Below, piece after piece: positions 13,052 to 24,632 of a stretch of 64,000 nt of DNA (its first letter is position 1; each line of letters begins with the position of its first letter). Both the position numbers and the translations under genes were made by a program. The DNA is from Lates calcarifer (taxonomy: Eukaryota; Chordata; Actinopteri; Centropomidae): NCBI RefSeq assembly GCF_001640805.2, contig NW_026116648.1, forward strand, positions 186,001 to 250,000, in the 5' to 3' direction. Below the pieces are notes generated by a model, which was given only the letters and a program-made list of their open reading frames with translations, had not been told where the DNA came from and did no database searches.

Positions 13052-13330
13052 AAGATAAGATAAGATAATCCTTTATTAGTCCCACAATGGGGAAATTTAC
13101 ATTGTTGCAGCAGCATAAGTGATTGAAAAGACAGAAAGACATAAATACAAGTAAGGGCAAGATAAAAACAAGATAAGGCTATAAAAAATATACACAACAG
13201 TATAAAAATGACAATGTAATAAAAAATTTTAACAGAAGAGCAATATACACAGGAGTTTATACATAGACAGAAAATGAATACAGATATTGCACATTTGGAA
13301 ATGGAATTGCACACAGTGCAAAACATTAAA
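13052..13330 (-). mobile_element. LINE 3'-terminal fragment (minus orientation)
   Basis: The stretch opens with three GATAA units and then 'TCCTTTATTAGTCCCACAA'. In reverse complement this is the AATAAAGG plus short tandem tail typical of fish CR1/L2/Rex-type LINE 3' ends. The same kind of tail (AAGATAAGAT then a TTTATT..CCCAC block) ends the coding LINE at 43,970. No reverse-transcriptase sequence is retained, so this is a 5'-truncated copy. The right limit is approximate, and the family cannot be fixed from the tail alone. Confidence 0.6.
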
Positions 13331-14705
13331 ACATTAAATAAATAATAGTGTGCTATCCATAGATATAACAAATGAGATGTAAATTTTCTCCTCTTTTGAA
13401 AAGCATGTCACACAAGTTCTAGTGAATGTAACTGCCAGTACCTTTGGGTGGCAGTACACTACAATTAAGACAAACCACTTAAAATGTGTGTAGTGTATTT
13501 TTAGACATTTACAGTTTAATTCCTCTGAACTCTCAGTGTAATTTCATTATATAAATAAGTGATGGAAAAGATCTCTGCATACTTAAATCCATCCAGTGTT
13601 TTCACTTTATTTGTGAGCTTTTAGTCTGTCAGACCTTCATCAAAGCATGCTCACGTAAATAAGTACATTATAAAATACTTACCAAATCCTGGTACTGGTA
13701 ATTAAATGTAGTTACAGTGCTAGAAGGGGGTAACTATTGGGAATTACACTGTAAATATTAATATATAAGTACTGGGTACCTACAGGGTACAGTACTTGTA
13801 AACAGAGCCAAGCAATTGACACAGACATCCTGTGTAGGCTATTTCTGAAGAGATTATTGTGTATTTCTCATGTAATAGATGAAACACAATTGAAACAAAT
13901 ACTTTTACCCTTTTCTCATGGCAGTAGTAACACTTCAGGGATTTATTATGCATGTTTTCTGATTCACAATATGATTTGGAATAAGAACAAGTCAAGATTT
14001 TTTTTTGTCTTTACTGAACATCAGGAACATACTGACAAATTACTGGTGGACATTGGATGGACATTCTTGTACAATTCAAGATTCCAAAGTGAGAATGTAA
14101 CCCTGCCATAATTTTAGCCAGCTTCTGCAGCTTTTATCCAATATACAACACATTAAATGTATGAGAGCCAATTGCCTATCCTCTACACTTGCTCCCCTCA
14201 GATCTCCTGCTTGTGTGATATTCTCCTGCTAGCTTTGAGTTATATTCCTGATGAAGAGAGACTGCTGCTGTTGCCCTGTCGCAATAGAAGAAGAGCTGAC
14301 AGAACTATGTATTGCCAGTGCACATGGTGATGGCAAGGGTGGCATTTTCAAAAGATTACAGAACTTTTGAACCTGATTTCAAAAGTTGTGTCTTTCCTTG
14401 TCTTCCAGGAAGACAATGAGACACAGGTACAATACATAAGGGCTGGACTGACAATCACAGATGTAGTGACACACAGGGACAGGAAGTAGACTCTGAAATT
14501 AGAGGACAAAGTAAGTAACTACAATAAAACAGGAATGCAACCTGAAAATGAAAAGAGACATGACCTTAGTGTGCAGAGCCAGTGATAAGCATCATATCTT
14601 ATCATCATCATATCATCACAGTTCTTGATTTTAGACAGCCAACTTCATACCTTGCCAGATACTATGGATGAAAATTATATTATATTAAATTATTATCAAT
14701 AATTT

Positions 14706-14749
<44 letters not shown>

Positions 14750-15070
14750 GGGGGGGGAATAAGGTGTAAGGTAAAATGACTCTGGCTCTTTTGGGTCTTT
14801 TGGTGGGGAGACTGGAGCTTGCTGGGTCAAAGGGTTTGCAGGTTCTCCTGAGTAGTGTGCAGGCAGTGATAGGAAGGGTTCAGAGGTGGAAACGGGTCTT
14901 GTTATGGGCATATGCAATTAAACTGTTGAGTGATTATACAGAAAGTTTAAAGCTGATAAATTCTGGGATATTTCTGTTTCAGGTACTTGAAATTTGAGAC
15001 ACTGCAGCAATGAAATCATCATCTTTCAAAATGGAGACCACTGAACTCCATCTTTATCCATCATCCTTCA
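13331..15070. other. Intergenic, no gene recognised
   Basis: AT-rich sequence with no supported exon. It contains the TA/TG/G compound microsatellite at 14,706-14,757. Confidence 0.55.
14706..14757. repeat. Compound microsatellite (TA)n-(TG)n-G9
   Basis: A TA tract passes into a TG tract (about 14,726-14,749) and then nine G residues. Confidence 0.95.
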
Positions 15071-15074
15071 CTAT

Positions 15075-15250
15075 CACCACACAGCAAGAAGGTTCCAGGT
15101 TTGAATCCTGGTTCGCAGTTGGATCAGATGGCAGGGAAGGCTGCCCAACAGACCTGGTAAACCATAATGTAGTAAGGGTGAACTGGGAATATCTAGCTGA
15201 GGTCCCTGTCAGGAAAAGTCAGAGTTCAAGGTCTTTATTGCCGGCAAAAA
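15075..15250 (+). repeat. Possible tRNA-like/SINE-type repeat fragment
   Basis: The segment 'AAGGTTCCAGGTTTGAATCC' resembles an RNA polymerase III B box (GGTTCGAATCC) in the setting seen in fish repeats ('agcaagaaggttc...'). No matching A box was identified at proper spacing and there is no tail, so this is a weak call. Confidence 0.3.
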
Positions 15251-15900
15251 GGCATTGAAGCTACATCAGAAGTACTCTGATCTATACAGGCGTGGGTCCT
15301 TCTTTTATTACTTCTTTTGGTTGTGATTTCCCATACCTATTTCACCATTTCATTGGCTTGCAGTATTTACACCATTAAAATTTTGGTTAGGTCTATTGTC
15401 CATCCTTGTTCACCTCATCAAATTACACCATTAGTTTTTCATTAAAAAAATGCTACCGTTTCTGGAAAGTCCCTGAGAGTACACCATGGACATATTCCAA
15501 CCTCCAGGGTCATTTTTTTTTTTTTACTGAATTACATCTTACTTTTACACCATTATTTCTTAACTCTTCCTTGTAGTATTTTTTTAATTATATGTTTTCC
15601 TTCACACATACATATGCTCAATCTATAAATGATATGCACTGCATGTAGTGCACACTAACAACTACTTCATATGATGACCTTTAACTTACATCATTATTAC
15701 TTTGTCGAAATCTCATGATGAATAATGACATATCATTTTCTCACAGCATACTCTTAATTCTACTCATCTGGAGCATTGCCCAGTTGTTAGAGGTTAAGTC
15801 AATGTATCTCCTCATCATTGTTTTCCCGCTCATTACATATTTGTTAATAAATTACACTACAAGTTCTGTCTCCAAGGAGACATAGTCTTGGTGACCTGGG
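15251..15900. other. No gene recognised
   Basis: AT-rich sequence abutting the 3' side of the minus-strand L1 relic. It may include decayed L1 3' untranslated sequence, but nothing diagnostic was seen. Confidence 0.4.
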
Positions 15901-15929
15901 GAGTTCAGATTTCAACCATTTACCCATAT

Positions 15930-18290
15930 AATCTAAAACACCCACAGAGGGAGAACCTTAGAACATTCCCATATTGCATTGATAAATGTGCCACTTTTCC
16001 CTCCACATTTCCAACATAACTCATTGTTAAGTAAGCCCATTCTATTAAGTCTTGATGGGGTAAAACTGTATCTGTGAATTATTTTATATTGAATAAATTT
16101 GCCTCTGGCTTCTCTTATGTATTCTTCAGTGCTGAAAAGAACCAAGACAAATCCTTTTTCCAAATCAACTCAAGGTTACTGCAACCATTATGGTTTGTCC
16201 AAGGGCTCACACCATTTTGATGCATTTTAGGTAGTTGTAGGTAGCACTCAACTGAACTTCTGTCTTGACCAAAGCGAACAAACTCTTTAAAACAGTGCCT
16301 AATCTGTAAGTATTTCCAAAAATGGCCTGTGCCCTCTAAAAGGAATTTTTCCTGAAATCTGTTATATGAAAGAAAATAACCATTTTCAAATAGATCATCT
16401 ACTATTCTGATACCTTTTTCTTAGCCACTGAGCCCAATAGATGGTTTGTTTGTCTATCTTTATTTTTGGATTATGCCATATGGATGCATATTTTTGAGTA
16501 TACGGAGCAATTTTACATCTCTTACATACCCCCTGCCAAACCATTTTCGAATGCACCAGAATAGGATTGATCACCTTATTTTTCTCATTTTTAACTGTTT
16601 GCGCAAGAACCTCAATGGGTTTAAAGGGGGAGGTAAGTTCCCGTTTAATCAGGACCCAATCCAGACTAACATCTGTTTCGTCCCAGGGTTCCCTTAACCC
16701 CCTCTCTTCTTTGACTCACATAATTTATCTATATGAATTCGAGGTTTTTTCCCATTCCAAACAAATTGTAATTTATTTGTGGTGCCACAACCATTTTCAT
16801 TGTATTTACCTTGCCCCACAATGTCAGGTGTAGGTGTATTACTCCAATTATCCAAATTAACTTTAACTTAATAAACTCTAATTCTATCCCTAGATATTTC
16901 ATCCCCTTTGGCGACCATTTGAAATTAAAGGGAGATAGCTGATTATGTGAATGTGTGAGTTTGAGACACTGGCATGACTTCTGATTTGTGCCAGTTAGTA
17001 CAGTAATCAGAGATTTTAGAATATGTTTCAATAGTTTCTCGCAAAACTGACACAAAACTAGGTGGATCCTGACTTAGTACCAAAATATCATCTGCATAAA
17101 GAAATAACTTATGCTCCTTACCACCTCCAATGACTCCCTTTATTCTTGATTCTGCTCTAATCAATGTGGCTAATGGTTCTAAGAAAATTGTAAACAATTG
17201 CTTAGATTGCACCCCTGTCTAGTTGACCTAGTTATAACAAAAAACTGAGGTATTATCCTGCTGATAAAGACTGCAGCTTCAGGACCCAAGTATAAGACTT
17301 GTATCCATCTGCAGAAACCCTCACCAAACCCAAATTTTGAGAGGGTTGCAAATAAAAACCCCCATTCAACCCTATCAAAAGTTTTTGGAGCATCAAGTGA
17401 TATGGCTGAAATAGGGAGGGGTTTAGTTCTATTCAGCCAGATAAAATGCAACAATTTCCTCATGTTATCAGCTGAAGATCTATGTTTTATAAATCCTACT
17501 TGTGTTTTAGTTGTCTTGCCATTAATCAACCAGTTTTTTGACCATTTTCATAAAAATTATTTTGAGTCTAAATAATGAATACTCTGCATTTTTATTGTAT
17601 ATTTCATGTATTTCAAATATATATATATATATATAATACTTTTTCTTTATTGTCCTTTTTCTTCCATGAACTATAAGCTATACATTTCTTGCTGATTAAC
17701 GCCTTGAGTTTGTCCCAAACAGTAGCTAATCTTTCTGTTGTTCCCGTTAATATCTAAAAATGCCTTGATATACAAGATTTGTAGCAAATTGTTTGTCTTG
17801 TAATAGACTTTTATTCAGTCCCCACCACCCAACTTTATCTTTATTAGCACGTAAATCTACTGTATATGTAATTCAACCAGTGCATGATCTGTTATTGCTA
17901 TAACTCCAACTATACTGCAGTCTTTTACCAGGCCAACAAGTGAACTAGCAACCAGGAAAAAATCTATTCATGAATAAGATCTGTGAGAGTGAGAATAAAA
18001 TGTATATTCCTGTTTTTTTCGGATTTATGAGTCTCCAGATATATATCAAACCTAGTTCCTCCCATAGAATATGTATTGGAGGATAACAACTCTGCAGCTC
18101 TTGCTTGATAGCGAATTATGAAAGACATGGCTGACCCAATCACGTTTCATTTTTAAAACCTGATGTTGGTTCCTGAAGTGTGTTTCCTGAATATATGCGA
18201 TATCGGTGCCTTCAGATTTAAGATAAGTATTTTTTTTTTTTTACGTTTAATTGGTGTACAACAGCCATACATATTCCATGTGACTATATT
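15930..18290 (-). mobile_element. L1-type LINE ORF2 relic (endonuclease, RT, C-terminal)
   Basis: Read on the minus strand, the remains of an L1-clade ORF2 appear in the expected order. The APE-endonuclease start (VTWNMYG at about 18,246-18,287) is followed by the D-I-A-Y-I-Q-E-T-H motif near 18,180. The RT core comes next (17,529-17,179, with AISLDAPKTFDRVEWGFLFA and TRSTRQGCNLS), then the YADD catalytic box (17,212-16,943). The C-terminal region with LCWKCGGKSGTF lies at 16,163-15,933. The pieces are in different frames with stops, and the span (about 2.4 kb) is shorter than a full ORF2, so internal deletions are present. It cannot be active. The portion above 16,921 is duplicated at 25,311-26,680. 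Confidence 0.85.
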
Positions 18291-18599
18291 GATATGTCCA
18301 CTGCTCATTGCTTCTCAAGAGTATATACACTTGCCTCACTTTACCCCAGACAGACTTTAAAAATAAAAACAACCCCAAAACCAATTTCCCAGAATGGGGG
18401 AATGTACAATACCAAATAACGATAACTCAGAAAACACTACCTTTAAAATGAACATGACAGTGTAGTGAGTCTTGGGCTTAATGTGATTCTGGTCTGTGTA
18501 GGTCCTATAGACAGTACCTTCTGCTCCCATCACCAACTGTCCAGTTACAGCTGCACCTGAGAGTCTCCATCTCTCTCCCGTGTCTCCAGAATAAAGCTC

Positions 18600-19310
18600 C
18601 ACTCTCCCTCCAGACAATGCAGAGAGGAGGAGGCAGCTTGCATATAAGTGATATCACCATAGTCCAGAATGCTTAAAAACGTAGCCTGTATAAGCCTTTT
18701 TCTCACTGTGGTGTTAAAGCAGGCTTTATTTCGATACTAAAAACCCAGCCTAATCTTCAGTTTTTTCAGTAGTGTTAAATGCGGACTCTAAGTACCTGGG
18801 TATCTGGGTTGATGATAAACTGTCCTTTAAATGATGATATATGTTTGATTGACTCCCCAGTTTGGATGTAAATGTCAGTATTCTCAGGGGTCTGGGAGTG
18901 AGCTGTGGAAAGGGTCATAAATTTGGTTTTGTTCACGTTGACCACGTGGACCAGCTGTAACTCAGACAGTGAAGACTGCAGATGCTCAAATGCTCTCTGG
19001 AGCTTATCAACAGCCTGAGTCAAGGAAGAGGCAGCTGAGTAAATAACTGTGTCATCTGCATAAAGGTGTAGTTTAGCTGGAAACTTGTCCTTCCCCAGAT
19101 TATTTATAAAAATGGAAAATAAAACTGAAGCTAAAATTGAACCTTGGGGCATGCCCCTGGAAATGCCCAAGAAACTGGACTTGTGGCCATTAGCATAGAC
19201 ACACTGTGTTCTGTCTGAAACACTCTACAGCCTTATCACTTACACCAAGTCTATTCAACAGCAACTGATGATCAATAGAGTCAAAAGCCTTTGACAGACC
19301 AACAAACTAC
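18600..19310 (-). mobile_element. Second LINE RT relic with an internal microinversion
   Basis: A minus-strand reverse transcriptase fragment of the jockey/L2-like type. It reads from an SKAFDSIDHQLLLNRLG block (about 19,300-19,250), through ISRGMPQGSILASVLFSIFI and LHLYADDTVIYS (19,170-19,050), to KTKFM. At 18,830 the expected next block, YLGIWVDDKLSFK, is instead encoded on the + strand (about 18,781-18,831). After it the minus strand resumes with LLKKLKIRLGF (about 18,775-18,740) and a decayed DYG-type block near 18,660. YADD is retained, but the piece lacks an endonuclease and contains stops. An identical copy lies at 26,990-27,700. Confidence 0.75.
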
Positions 19311-20647
19311 TTACAACATTAACTAACCTTTCATGGAGAGTTTATGTAGTTTATGTAGGATGGGAGCATATCTAAGGTGCAGCTATTTCCCACATCCTCC
19401 TCACGTGACTACCAAAATTCGTTGATTCTTAAAAATAGATGGCGACTATGTTTACCGTGTAGATGAATCAATTATTCATGCATATCCCTACTATATACAG
19501 TGAACTATACACAAACAACTATAGAAACAGGGAATAGTGTCCCACCACAGAGCTACTGCCCACTGAGATGCCAGGCTGTTGGCACCATACCTAGCCAAAT
19601 GTATTGCTAACTGCAGCATCGAGGGTTTCACCTTTGGCCAGTGGACGGTCATCATGACAGATGCTGCTTATTGAAACCTAATACTACTCTGCCCTATTGG
19701 TAATAAGTAACTCCTTCATGTATATATTTGTAAGCATCATTATGAACACGTCCCTATAACCTAACCGACCTTCTGGGACTCTGGAACAGCAGCTGCCATG
19801 GTTTCTTCTGGACTATGGTCACTCGGCTCTGGAGTGAGCTGAACTGACCAGATTTTTAATTTATGTTAGGAAATTTTAATACTTGTTTTAAATATCTCTC
19901 AGTAACGTACCTAAATCAAGGTTATTGCCAGTTGCAAAGCCAACAACGCACCAGAGAGCACCCGTCTTATATATTATATCTATTATATTACAAAGATAGT
20001 CCTCAAAAGAATTCGTCATGTCAAAATATTTTAGGATCCTAGGATTTTAGGATCTTCAAGTGTTGTCCCCCGCTTATTACTTTGTTTGATCATAATATTA
20101 GAAACATAAAACAATGACCCTACAACCACTCTGAATTGTTAATTTTTCATTTTTCATAAATCCTGTCCCTTTCATACAATTAATTATTTTGAGGCATGTT
20201 ATATTAAATATTAGAATCTATTTCCTAATATAAATTTCATGCAGAACTATTGTCGGTAGGTTAAATGTGATTGAGCTAGATAGCAAGATCAGTATCAGAT
20301 ACCTGTAGTCAATGTTTCTTAGTCAAAGGTGGCAAAGCAGACGAGGGATTAGCCGATCATAGGCATGGTCAAAGCAGGTAAAACAAAACTTCAGCATGTA
20401 TGATTCCCGGTGATAAATTATGGCTCAATGAGAGTAAAGGAAATGATCAAAAACAAAACATAAAGTAGTTGATGAATGACGATGAATGGCCGTTAAGGAG
20501 TTCTGCACTCTGTACTTGATTGCTCTTCCTCAATGCCCTGCATATTCGCAACAGAAAACTGAATTTTTTAAAACTGAAATTAAAATGTCAGGACTGAATG
20601 TGGAAATATGTAGAGAACTGAATTATACATTTCAATTCCAATTTTTG
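19311..20647. other. No gene recognised (inside duplication copy 1)
   Basis: About 1.3 kb of AT-rich sequence between the LINE relic and the gypsy 5' LTR, with no supported coding region. The same sequence recurs at 27,701-29,037. Confidence 0.5.
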
Positions 20648-21207
20648 TGTTAAGGTCCCCCTTCTCTTCCCCAGTTCCTGCCCTGGTTTTGTCTCTGTCA
20701 AGTCTTTCCCTCTGTGTATTGGTGTGTGTGTGTGTGCGCGTGCTTTTTCCTCAGGGGCGTGGCACTGGCACAGCTGCCAGCTGCCAGCTGCTGTTAACTC
20801 ATCCTCACCTGTTCATCACCCTGGTCTGCTCGTCACTCAACGGCAGTTTGTTCCGTTTACCTTAGTGGTAACTTCTGGCCTTTCAGTCGAGCAGTTTGAG
20901 CTTTTCTGAATCTGTGTTTGTTGGTAAGCTGTTTAGTGACGCAGTCTCTACTTTGTTCTAGTTTTCTGCCGGCGCTCTGTCCACTCCTGTGGATCTCCAC
21001 CTGCCTCTGTTATCCTCCTGGCTTCCCACCCCAGGCTCTCACCCCACTCCCTGCACCACGACCTGGCTCTCAGCCCTGGACTTTTCCCCCAGACCTCTTT
21101 CCACCTGTTGCATTGTTGCTGTGGCAATAAACCACTTCTGTCCCTGCATTTCTGGTGTGCTGTGGTCTGACTCAGCGTCAGGGTTCTGTATATGTTAACC
21201 CATAACA
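20648..21207 (+). repeat. Gypsy 5' LTR
   Basis: The 560-bp LTR has short inverted ends TGTTA...TAACA. Its last 91 bp contain an AATAAA polyadenylation signal (CAATAAACC near 21,125) and recur at 24,075-24,165. The gag ATG (21,224) follows the LTR by only 16 bp, a very short leader. Confidence 0.85.
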
Positions 21208-21223
21208 GAACAAACTGGCCACC

Positions 21224-21713
21224 ATGGACCCCACTGAGCCAGATTCAGTTCGCCAGGTTCTGGCATATCAAGGTTACCTTGTCGGTCAATATGAGAAATC
21301 ACTCAAAGACATCACCGGATCCCTCCAGAACCTCGCTCGCTGTGTTAGCCAGCTTAACAGTCAAATGAAGTCGGTAGTGGCCCAGCTAAGCCCCTCTCAT
21401 CCAGTACCCCCCGTCCTGGATCCGACTCCCCGAGAGCCGCCCATGCCCACACCAGAGAGGTATAATGGTGAGTTAGGGGCCTGTGGGTGGTTTTTGTTAC
21501 AAAGCCATGTAGTTTTGAGAACCAGCCTGATTTCTTTGCTAACGTTAAGGCTAAGGTCGCTTATGTTGTGGGACTCCTCTCAGGTAGAGCCGCAGAGTGG
21601 GCTACCGCCCTGTGGGAGCGAGATCGCCACTTTTCATTTTCCTATGTTAATTTTGTAGCGGAGATGCGTAAAGTCCAGTTCAGTTTAGGCTCTGATCGAT
21701 TCTGGGGCTGACG
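21224..21713 (+). pseudogene. Gypsy gag remnant
   Basis: The ATG at 21,224 opens a gag-like N terminus (MDPTEPDSVRQVLAYQGYLV) leading to a PTPERY(N)GE block. The frame is then lost near 21,480 and the homologous reading resumes in another frame (21,487-21,711) with AYVVGLLSGRAAEWATALWE. The gag C terminus, including any zinc knuckle, is missing: the sequence jumps within about 30 bp to the protease active-site region. It would have encoded the structural protein of the retrotransposon particle. Confidence 0.8.
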
Positions 21714-22975
21714 AGAACTTTCTTGACTCTTCCACTGCCACTCGCCTGGGTATCCCTGTCCTGAATCTCCCTACCCCCAAGGAGGTAAATCCCTTGGATC
21801 GCAGACTACTTGCCCAAGTGACTAACCAGACCATCTCTGTTACCCTACTCACTTCTGGTAATCATCGGGAGAAAATTCAGTTTTTGTTGATCCCCTCATC
21901 TCAAGTGGTTTTGATCCTTGGCCAGCCCTGGCTTAAGACCCACAATCCCCATATTGACTGGGTAAGCAGCACCATCCTCAGCTGGAGCTCTCAGTGCCAC
22001 ACCACCTGCTTACATTCTGCTGTCACCCATCCTGATTTCTCCGCCTTCTCAGATTTTGAACCCCCGGATCTCTCCCTGGTTCCTCCTGTGTATTACAACT
22101 TGGGCGAGGTTTTTTAGTAAGTCCCAAGCTGTCTCTCTTCCTCCTCACAGGCCATATGACTGTGTCTATTGAGCTGCTTCCAGGTGCCACTCTCCTAACT
22201 CTTAATGACGTCCTGCAAGACATGATTAACCGTTTTGTCATAGTGTACCTGGATGACATCCTCATCTTCTTCTGGACTCCTGCTGAACATCATCATGTCA
22301 GGTCAGTGCTCAAGAGGCTGTTGGAGAACAAATTGTTTGAAGGCAGAGAAATGTGAATTTCATGTGTCCTCTGTGAGTTTCTGGGATTTTTTGTGGTGAG
22401 GACAGGTGAGACCAGACTCTGAAGGTGAGAGCAGTGGTGGAGTGGTCCCAGCCTGAGACCCGGAGACAACTTCAGAGATTTCTGGGCTTTGTTAACTTCT
22501 ACCGCAGGTTCATCCGTAACTTCAGTAAGGCAATAATCCCACTCACCACAGTTACCTCAGTTTCTACTCCGTTTCTCTGGTCCTCTGAGGCCAAAGAGGC
22601 CCTCCACACTCTCAAGTCACTGTTCACCTCAGCCCCCATTCACCTCATTCATCCAGACCCATTGAGACAGTTTATTGTGGAGGTGGACGCTTCGGACTCT
22701 GGCACGGGGGCAGTTCTGTCCCAGTGTTCCACTTTAGATGACAAGCTTCACCCTTGTGCTTTCTTCTCCCATCATCTCTCTCCCGCAGAGCGCTACTATG
22801 ACATAGGGAACTGTGAACTCCTTGCTGTGGTGTTGGCTTTGGAGGACTGGAGGCATTGGCTGGAGGGAGCTGAAGTGTCATTCCTGGTTTGGTCTGATCA
22901 TAAGAACCTTGCGTACCTCCAGTCAGCCCGGAGGCTCAGTCCCCATCAGGGCCTTATTTCTGACCCAGTTTAACT
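21690..22975 (+). pseudogene. Gypsy pol remnant: protease, RT, RNase H
   Basis: A protease active site I-D-S-G-A is visible at about 21,695-21,709, followed by an ILGQPWL motif (about 21,918). The RT is internally deleted: an ELLPGA block joins directly to a block with the YLDD catalytic box ([12 protein letters not shown], about 22,232-22,267). A separate frame (22,425-22,973) carries the RT connection ([12 protein letters not shown]) and RNase H ([42 protein letters not shown]). Frameshifts and stops separate the parts. Confidence 0.85.
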
Positions 22976-24074
22976 TCACCCTGTCCTATAGGCCCAGCTC
23001 GAAGAACGTGAAACCCGATGCTCTGTCTCCCGTCAGTCAGAACCCCCAGTGCCTAGCACCATCCCGGAAACTATTTTTCCTCCCTCCTGTGTGCTGGCTG
23101 CAGCACAGTGGGGAATTGAGTCCCAGGTGCAGGAAGACCTGCAAAATCACCCCGCTCTAGGTAACACCCCAGCTAACTGTTTATTTGTTCCCCCTTCAGT
23201 CAAATCCCAGGTCCTCCAGTGGGGTCACTCCTCCTGCCTTGCCTGTCACCCTGGGGTACATCGCAACCTGTGGTTCATTCGTCCCCACTAGTTTTCTCCA
23301 CCCACTGTCTATTCTTCACAGGCCCTGGTCCCACATTGCTGTGGACTTCATAACTGGACTTCCTCCTTCCCAAGGTAACACTGTCATCTTCACTATTGTG
23401 GATTGCACTTTGCTCTTTTGCCCAAACTCCCCTCAGCTCTGGAAACTGCAGACCTGTTTGTCCACCATGTGTTCCGCATCCACGGTATCCCAGTAGACAT
23501 TGTCTCAGACCGGTCCCCAGTTCACCTCCCAGGTGTGGTGTGCCCTCTGTAAGGCTGTAGGAGCTGCGTCCAGCCTCAGCTCAGGCTACCATCCACAGTC
23601 TAATGGACAAGTGGAATGAACTAATCAATCCCTGGAGGCTGCCCTTCACTGCGTCATGGCCCGCCATCCTGCATCATGGAGTTCACACCCGCCCTGGGTT
23701 GAATATGCCTACAACAAGGTATGACACCTCTCACAGTGATGTATGGTTATCAGCCCACCCTGTTCCCTTCCCAGGAGGAGGAAGTCACTGTTCCATCAGT
23801 CCAACATCATCTTCGGCGCTGTCGCTGAATTTGGAGGGAGACCCGTGTGGCTTTACTGAGGACAGAGGCCCATAACTGGCGTTTGGCAGACCGCCACCAC
23901 CGCCCTGCACTTGTCTACGCCGCTGGCCAAAGGGTCTGGCTTTCCTCTTCAGGTTGACTCTCGTAAACTGGATCCCCATTACATTGGCCCTTATGAGATT
24001 GATTCTATTCCTAACCCATCCTGTGTGAAACTGAAGCTCCCAACTTGTTTAAAGATCCATCCAACATTCCAACA
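22950..24074 (+). pseudogene. Gypsy integrase remnant
   Basis: After RNase H, an ALSPV block (about 23,020-23,035) and a CHPG zinc-binding remnant (about 23,245) are visible. A core block with [12 protein letters not shown] follows (about 23,340-23,375) and a C-terminal block with LDPHYIGPYEI (about 23,955). These lie in several frames. The reading runs straight into the truncated 3' LTR at 24,075, so the end of integrase, any polypurine tract and most of the 3' LTR have been lost in one deletion. Confidence 0.75.
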
Positions 24075-24165
24075 TGCTGTGGCAATAAACCACTTCTGTC
24101 CCTGCATTCCTGGTGTTCTGTGGTCTGACTCAGCATCAGGGTTCTGTATATGTTAACCCATAACA
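24075..24165 (+). repeat. Gypsy 3' LTR, truncated to 91 bp
   Basis: These 91 bp match the last 91 bp of the 5' LTR with three substitutions and end in TAACA, directly followed by the TTTTG target-site copy. Confidence 0.9.
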
Positions 24166-24632
24166 TTTTGCAAATTCAATTTCTAAAGCAAATATTCAAA
24201 TTAAACTTTCCTAGTTTGAAAAGTGTGAATAGTTCAAATTAAAAATAGTTTTAAATTCTATGATTCAAATTTAATTTCTAGTGACACATATTTGACTGAG
24301 CTGAATGACATTGTTTATACTACACTGTGTATTCAGATTTTGTGATTTGATATGTAAAAGGTGCTACAGTTGACACAAAGTAAAAATAAAAAGTCATAAA
24401 TGTTTAAATTTACTGAACAGAGGAGTGAAAGGAGTGAGAGCAGATCTGGTGATTCTTGAGGAGAGAACGGTCAGAGACCAGAAACCACTGGGGCTGGAGA
24501 GCCAGGGCCAGAGCCAGAGCCAATCAGTAAGTGCTATAGACAAACCACAATTAGGCAAGACGTGGGGGGCATGATTTCCCAAATCAACTATAAGGGAACA
24601 AGGCAAATATGAGGGTAATATGACCCTAACCA
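24166..24632. other. Sequence between the gypsy insertion and the transposon left end
   Basis: AT-rich sequence followed by a GC-richer stretch (24,410-24,520). No coding region is supported. It recurs at 32,556-33,022 as the left flank of the CACTG-ended element. Confidence 0.5.

Larger units (their letters stand above)
20648..24165 (+). mobile_element. Defective Ty3/gypsy LTR retrotransposon, copy 1
   Basis: The 3,518-bp insertion is bounded by TTTTG on both sides (20,643-20,647 and 24,166-24,170), a 5-bp target-site duplication. The 5' LTR is full length (20,648-21,207, starts TGTTA, ends TAACA). The 3' LTR is reduced to its last 91 bp (24,075-24,165), which differs from the 5' LTR at three positions. 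Between them lie gag, protease, RT, RNase H and integrase remnants in order, with several frameshifts, stops and internal deletions. The element cannot complete a cycle. It inserted before the tandem duplication, because both copies share the same flanks and damage. Confidence 0.92.

Noticed and set aside
13030..13371. 113-codon minus-strand open frame with hydrophobic, Cys-rich translation
   Set aside because: It coincides with a LINE 3' untranslated tail; apparent membrane segments are an effect of A/T-rich sequence.
18357..18617. 86-codon minus-strand open frame (GGRVELYSGDTGERWR...) as a gene
   Set aside because: It begins inside decayed LINE sequence, matches no family I recognise, and is duplicated only because it lies in the tandem unit.
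20586..20650. TGTCAGG at 20,586 as the start of the gypsy LTR
   Set aside because: The start at 20,648 gives matching TGTTA/TAACA ends and a perfect TTTTG target duplication.
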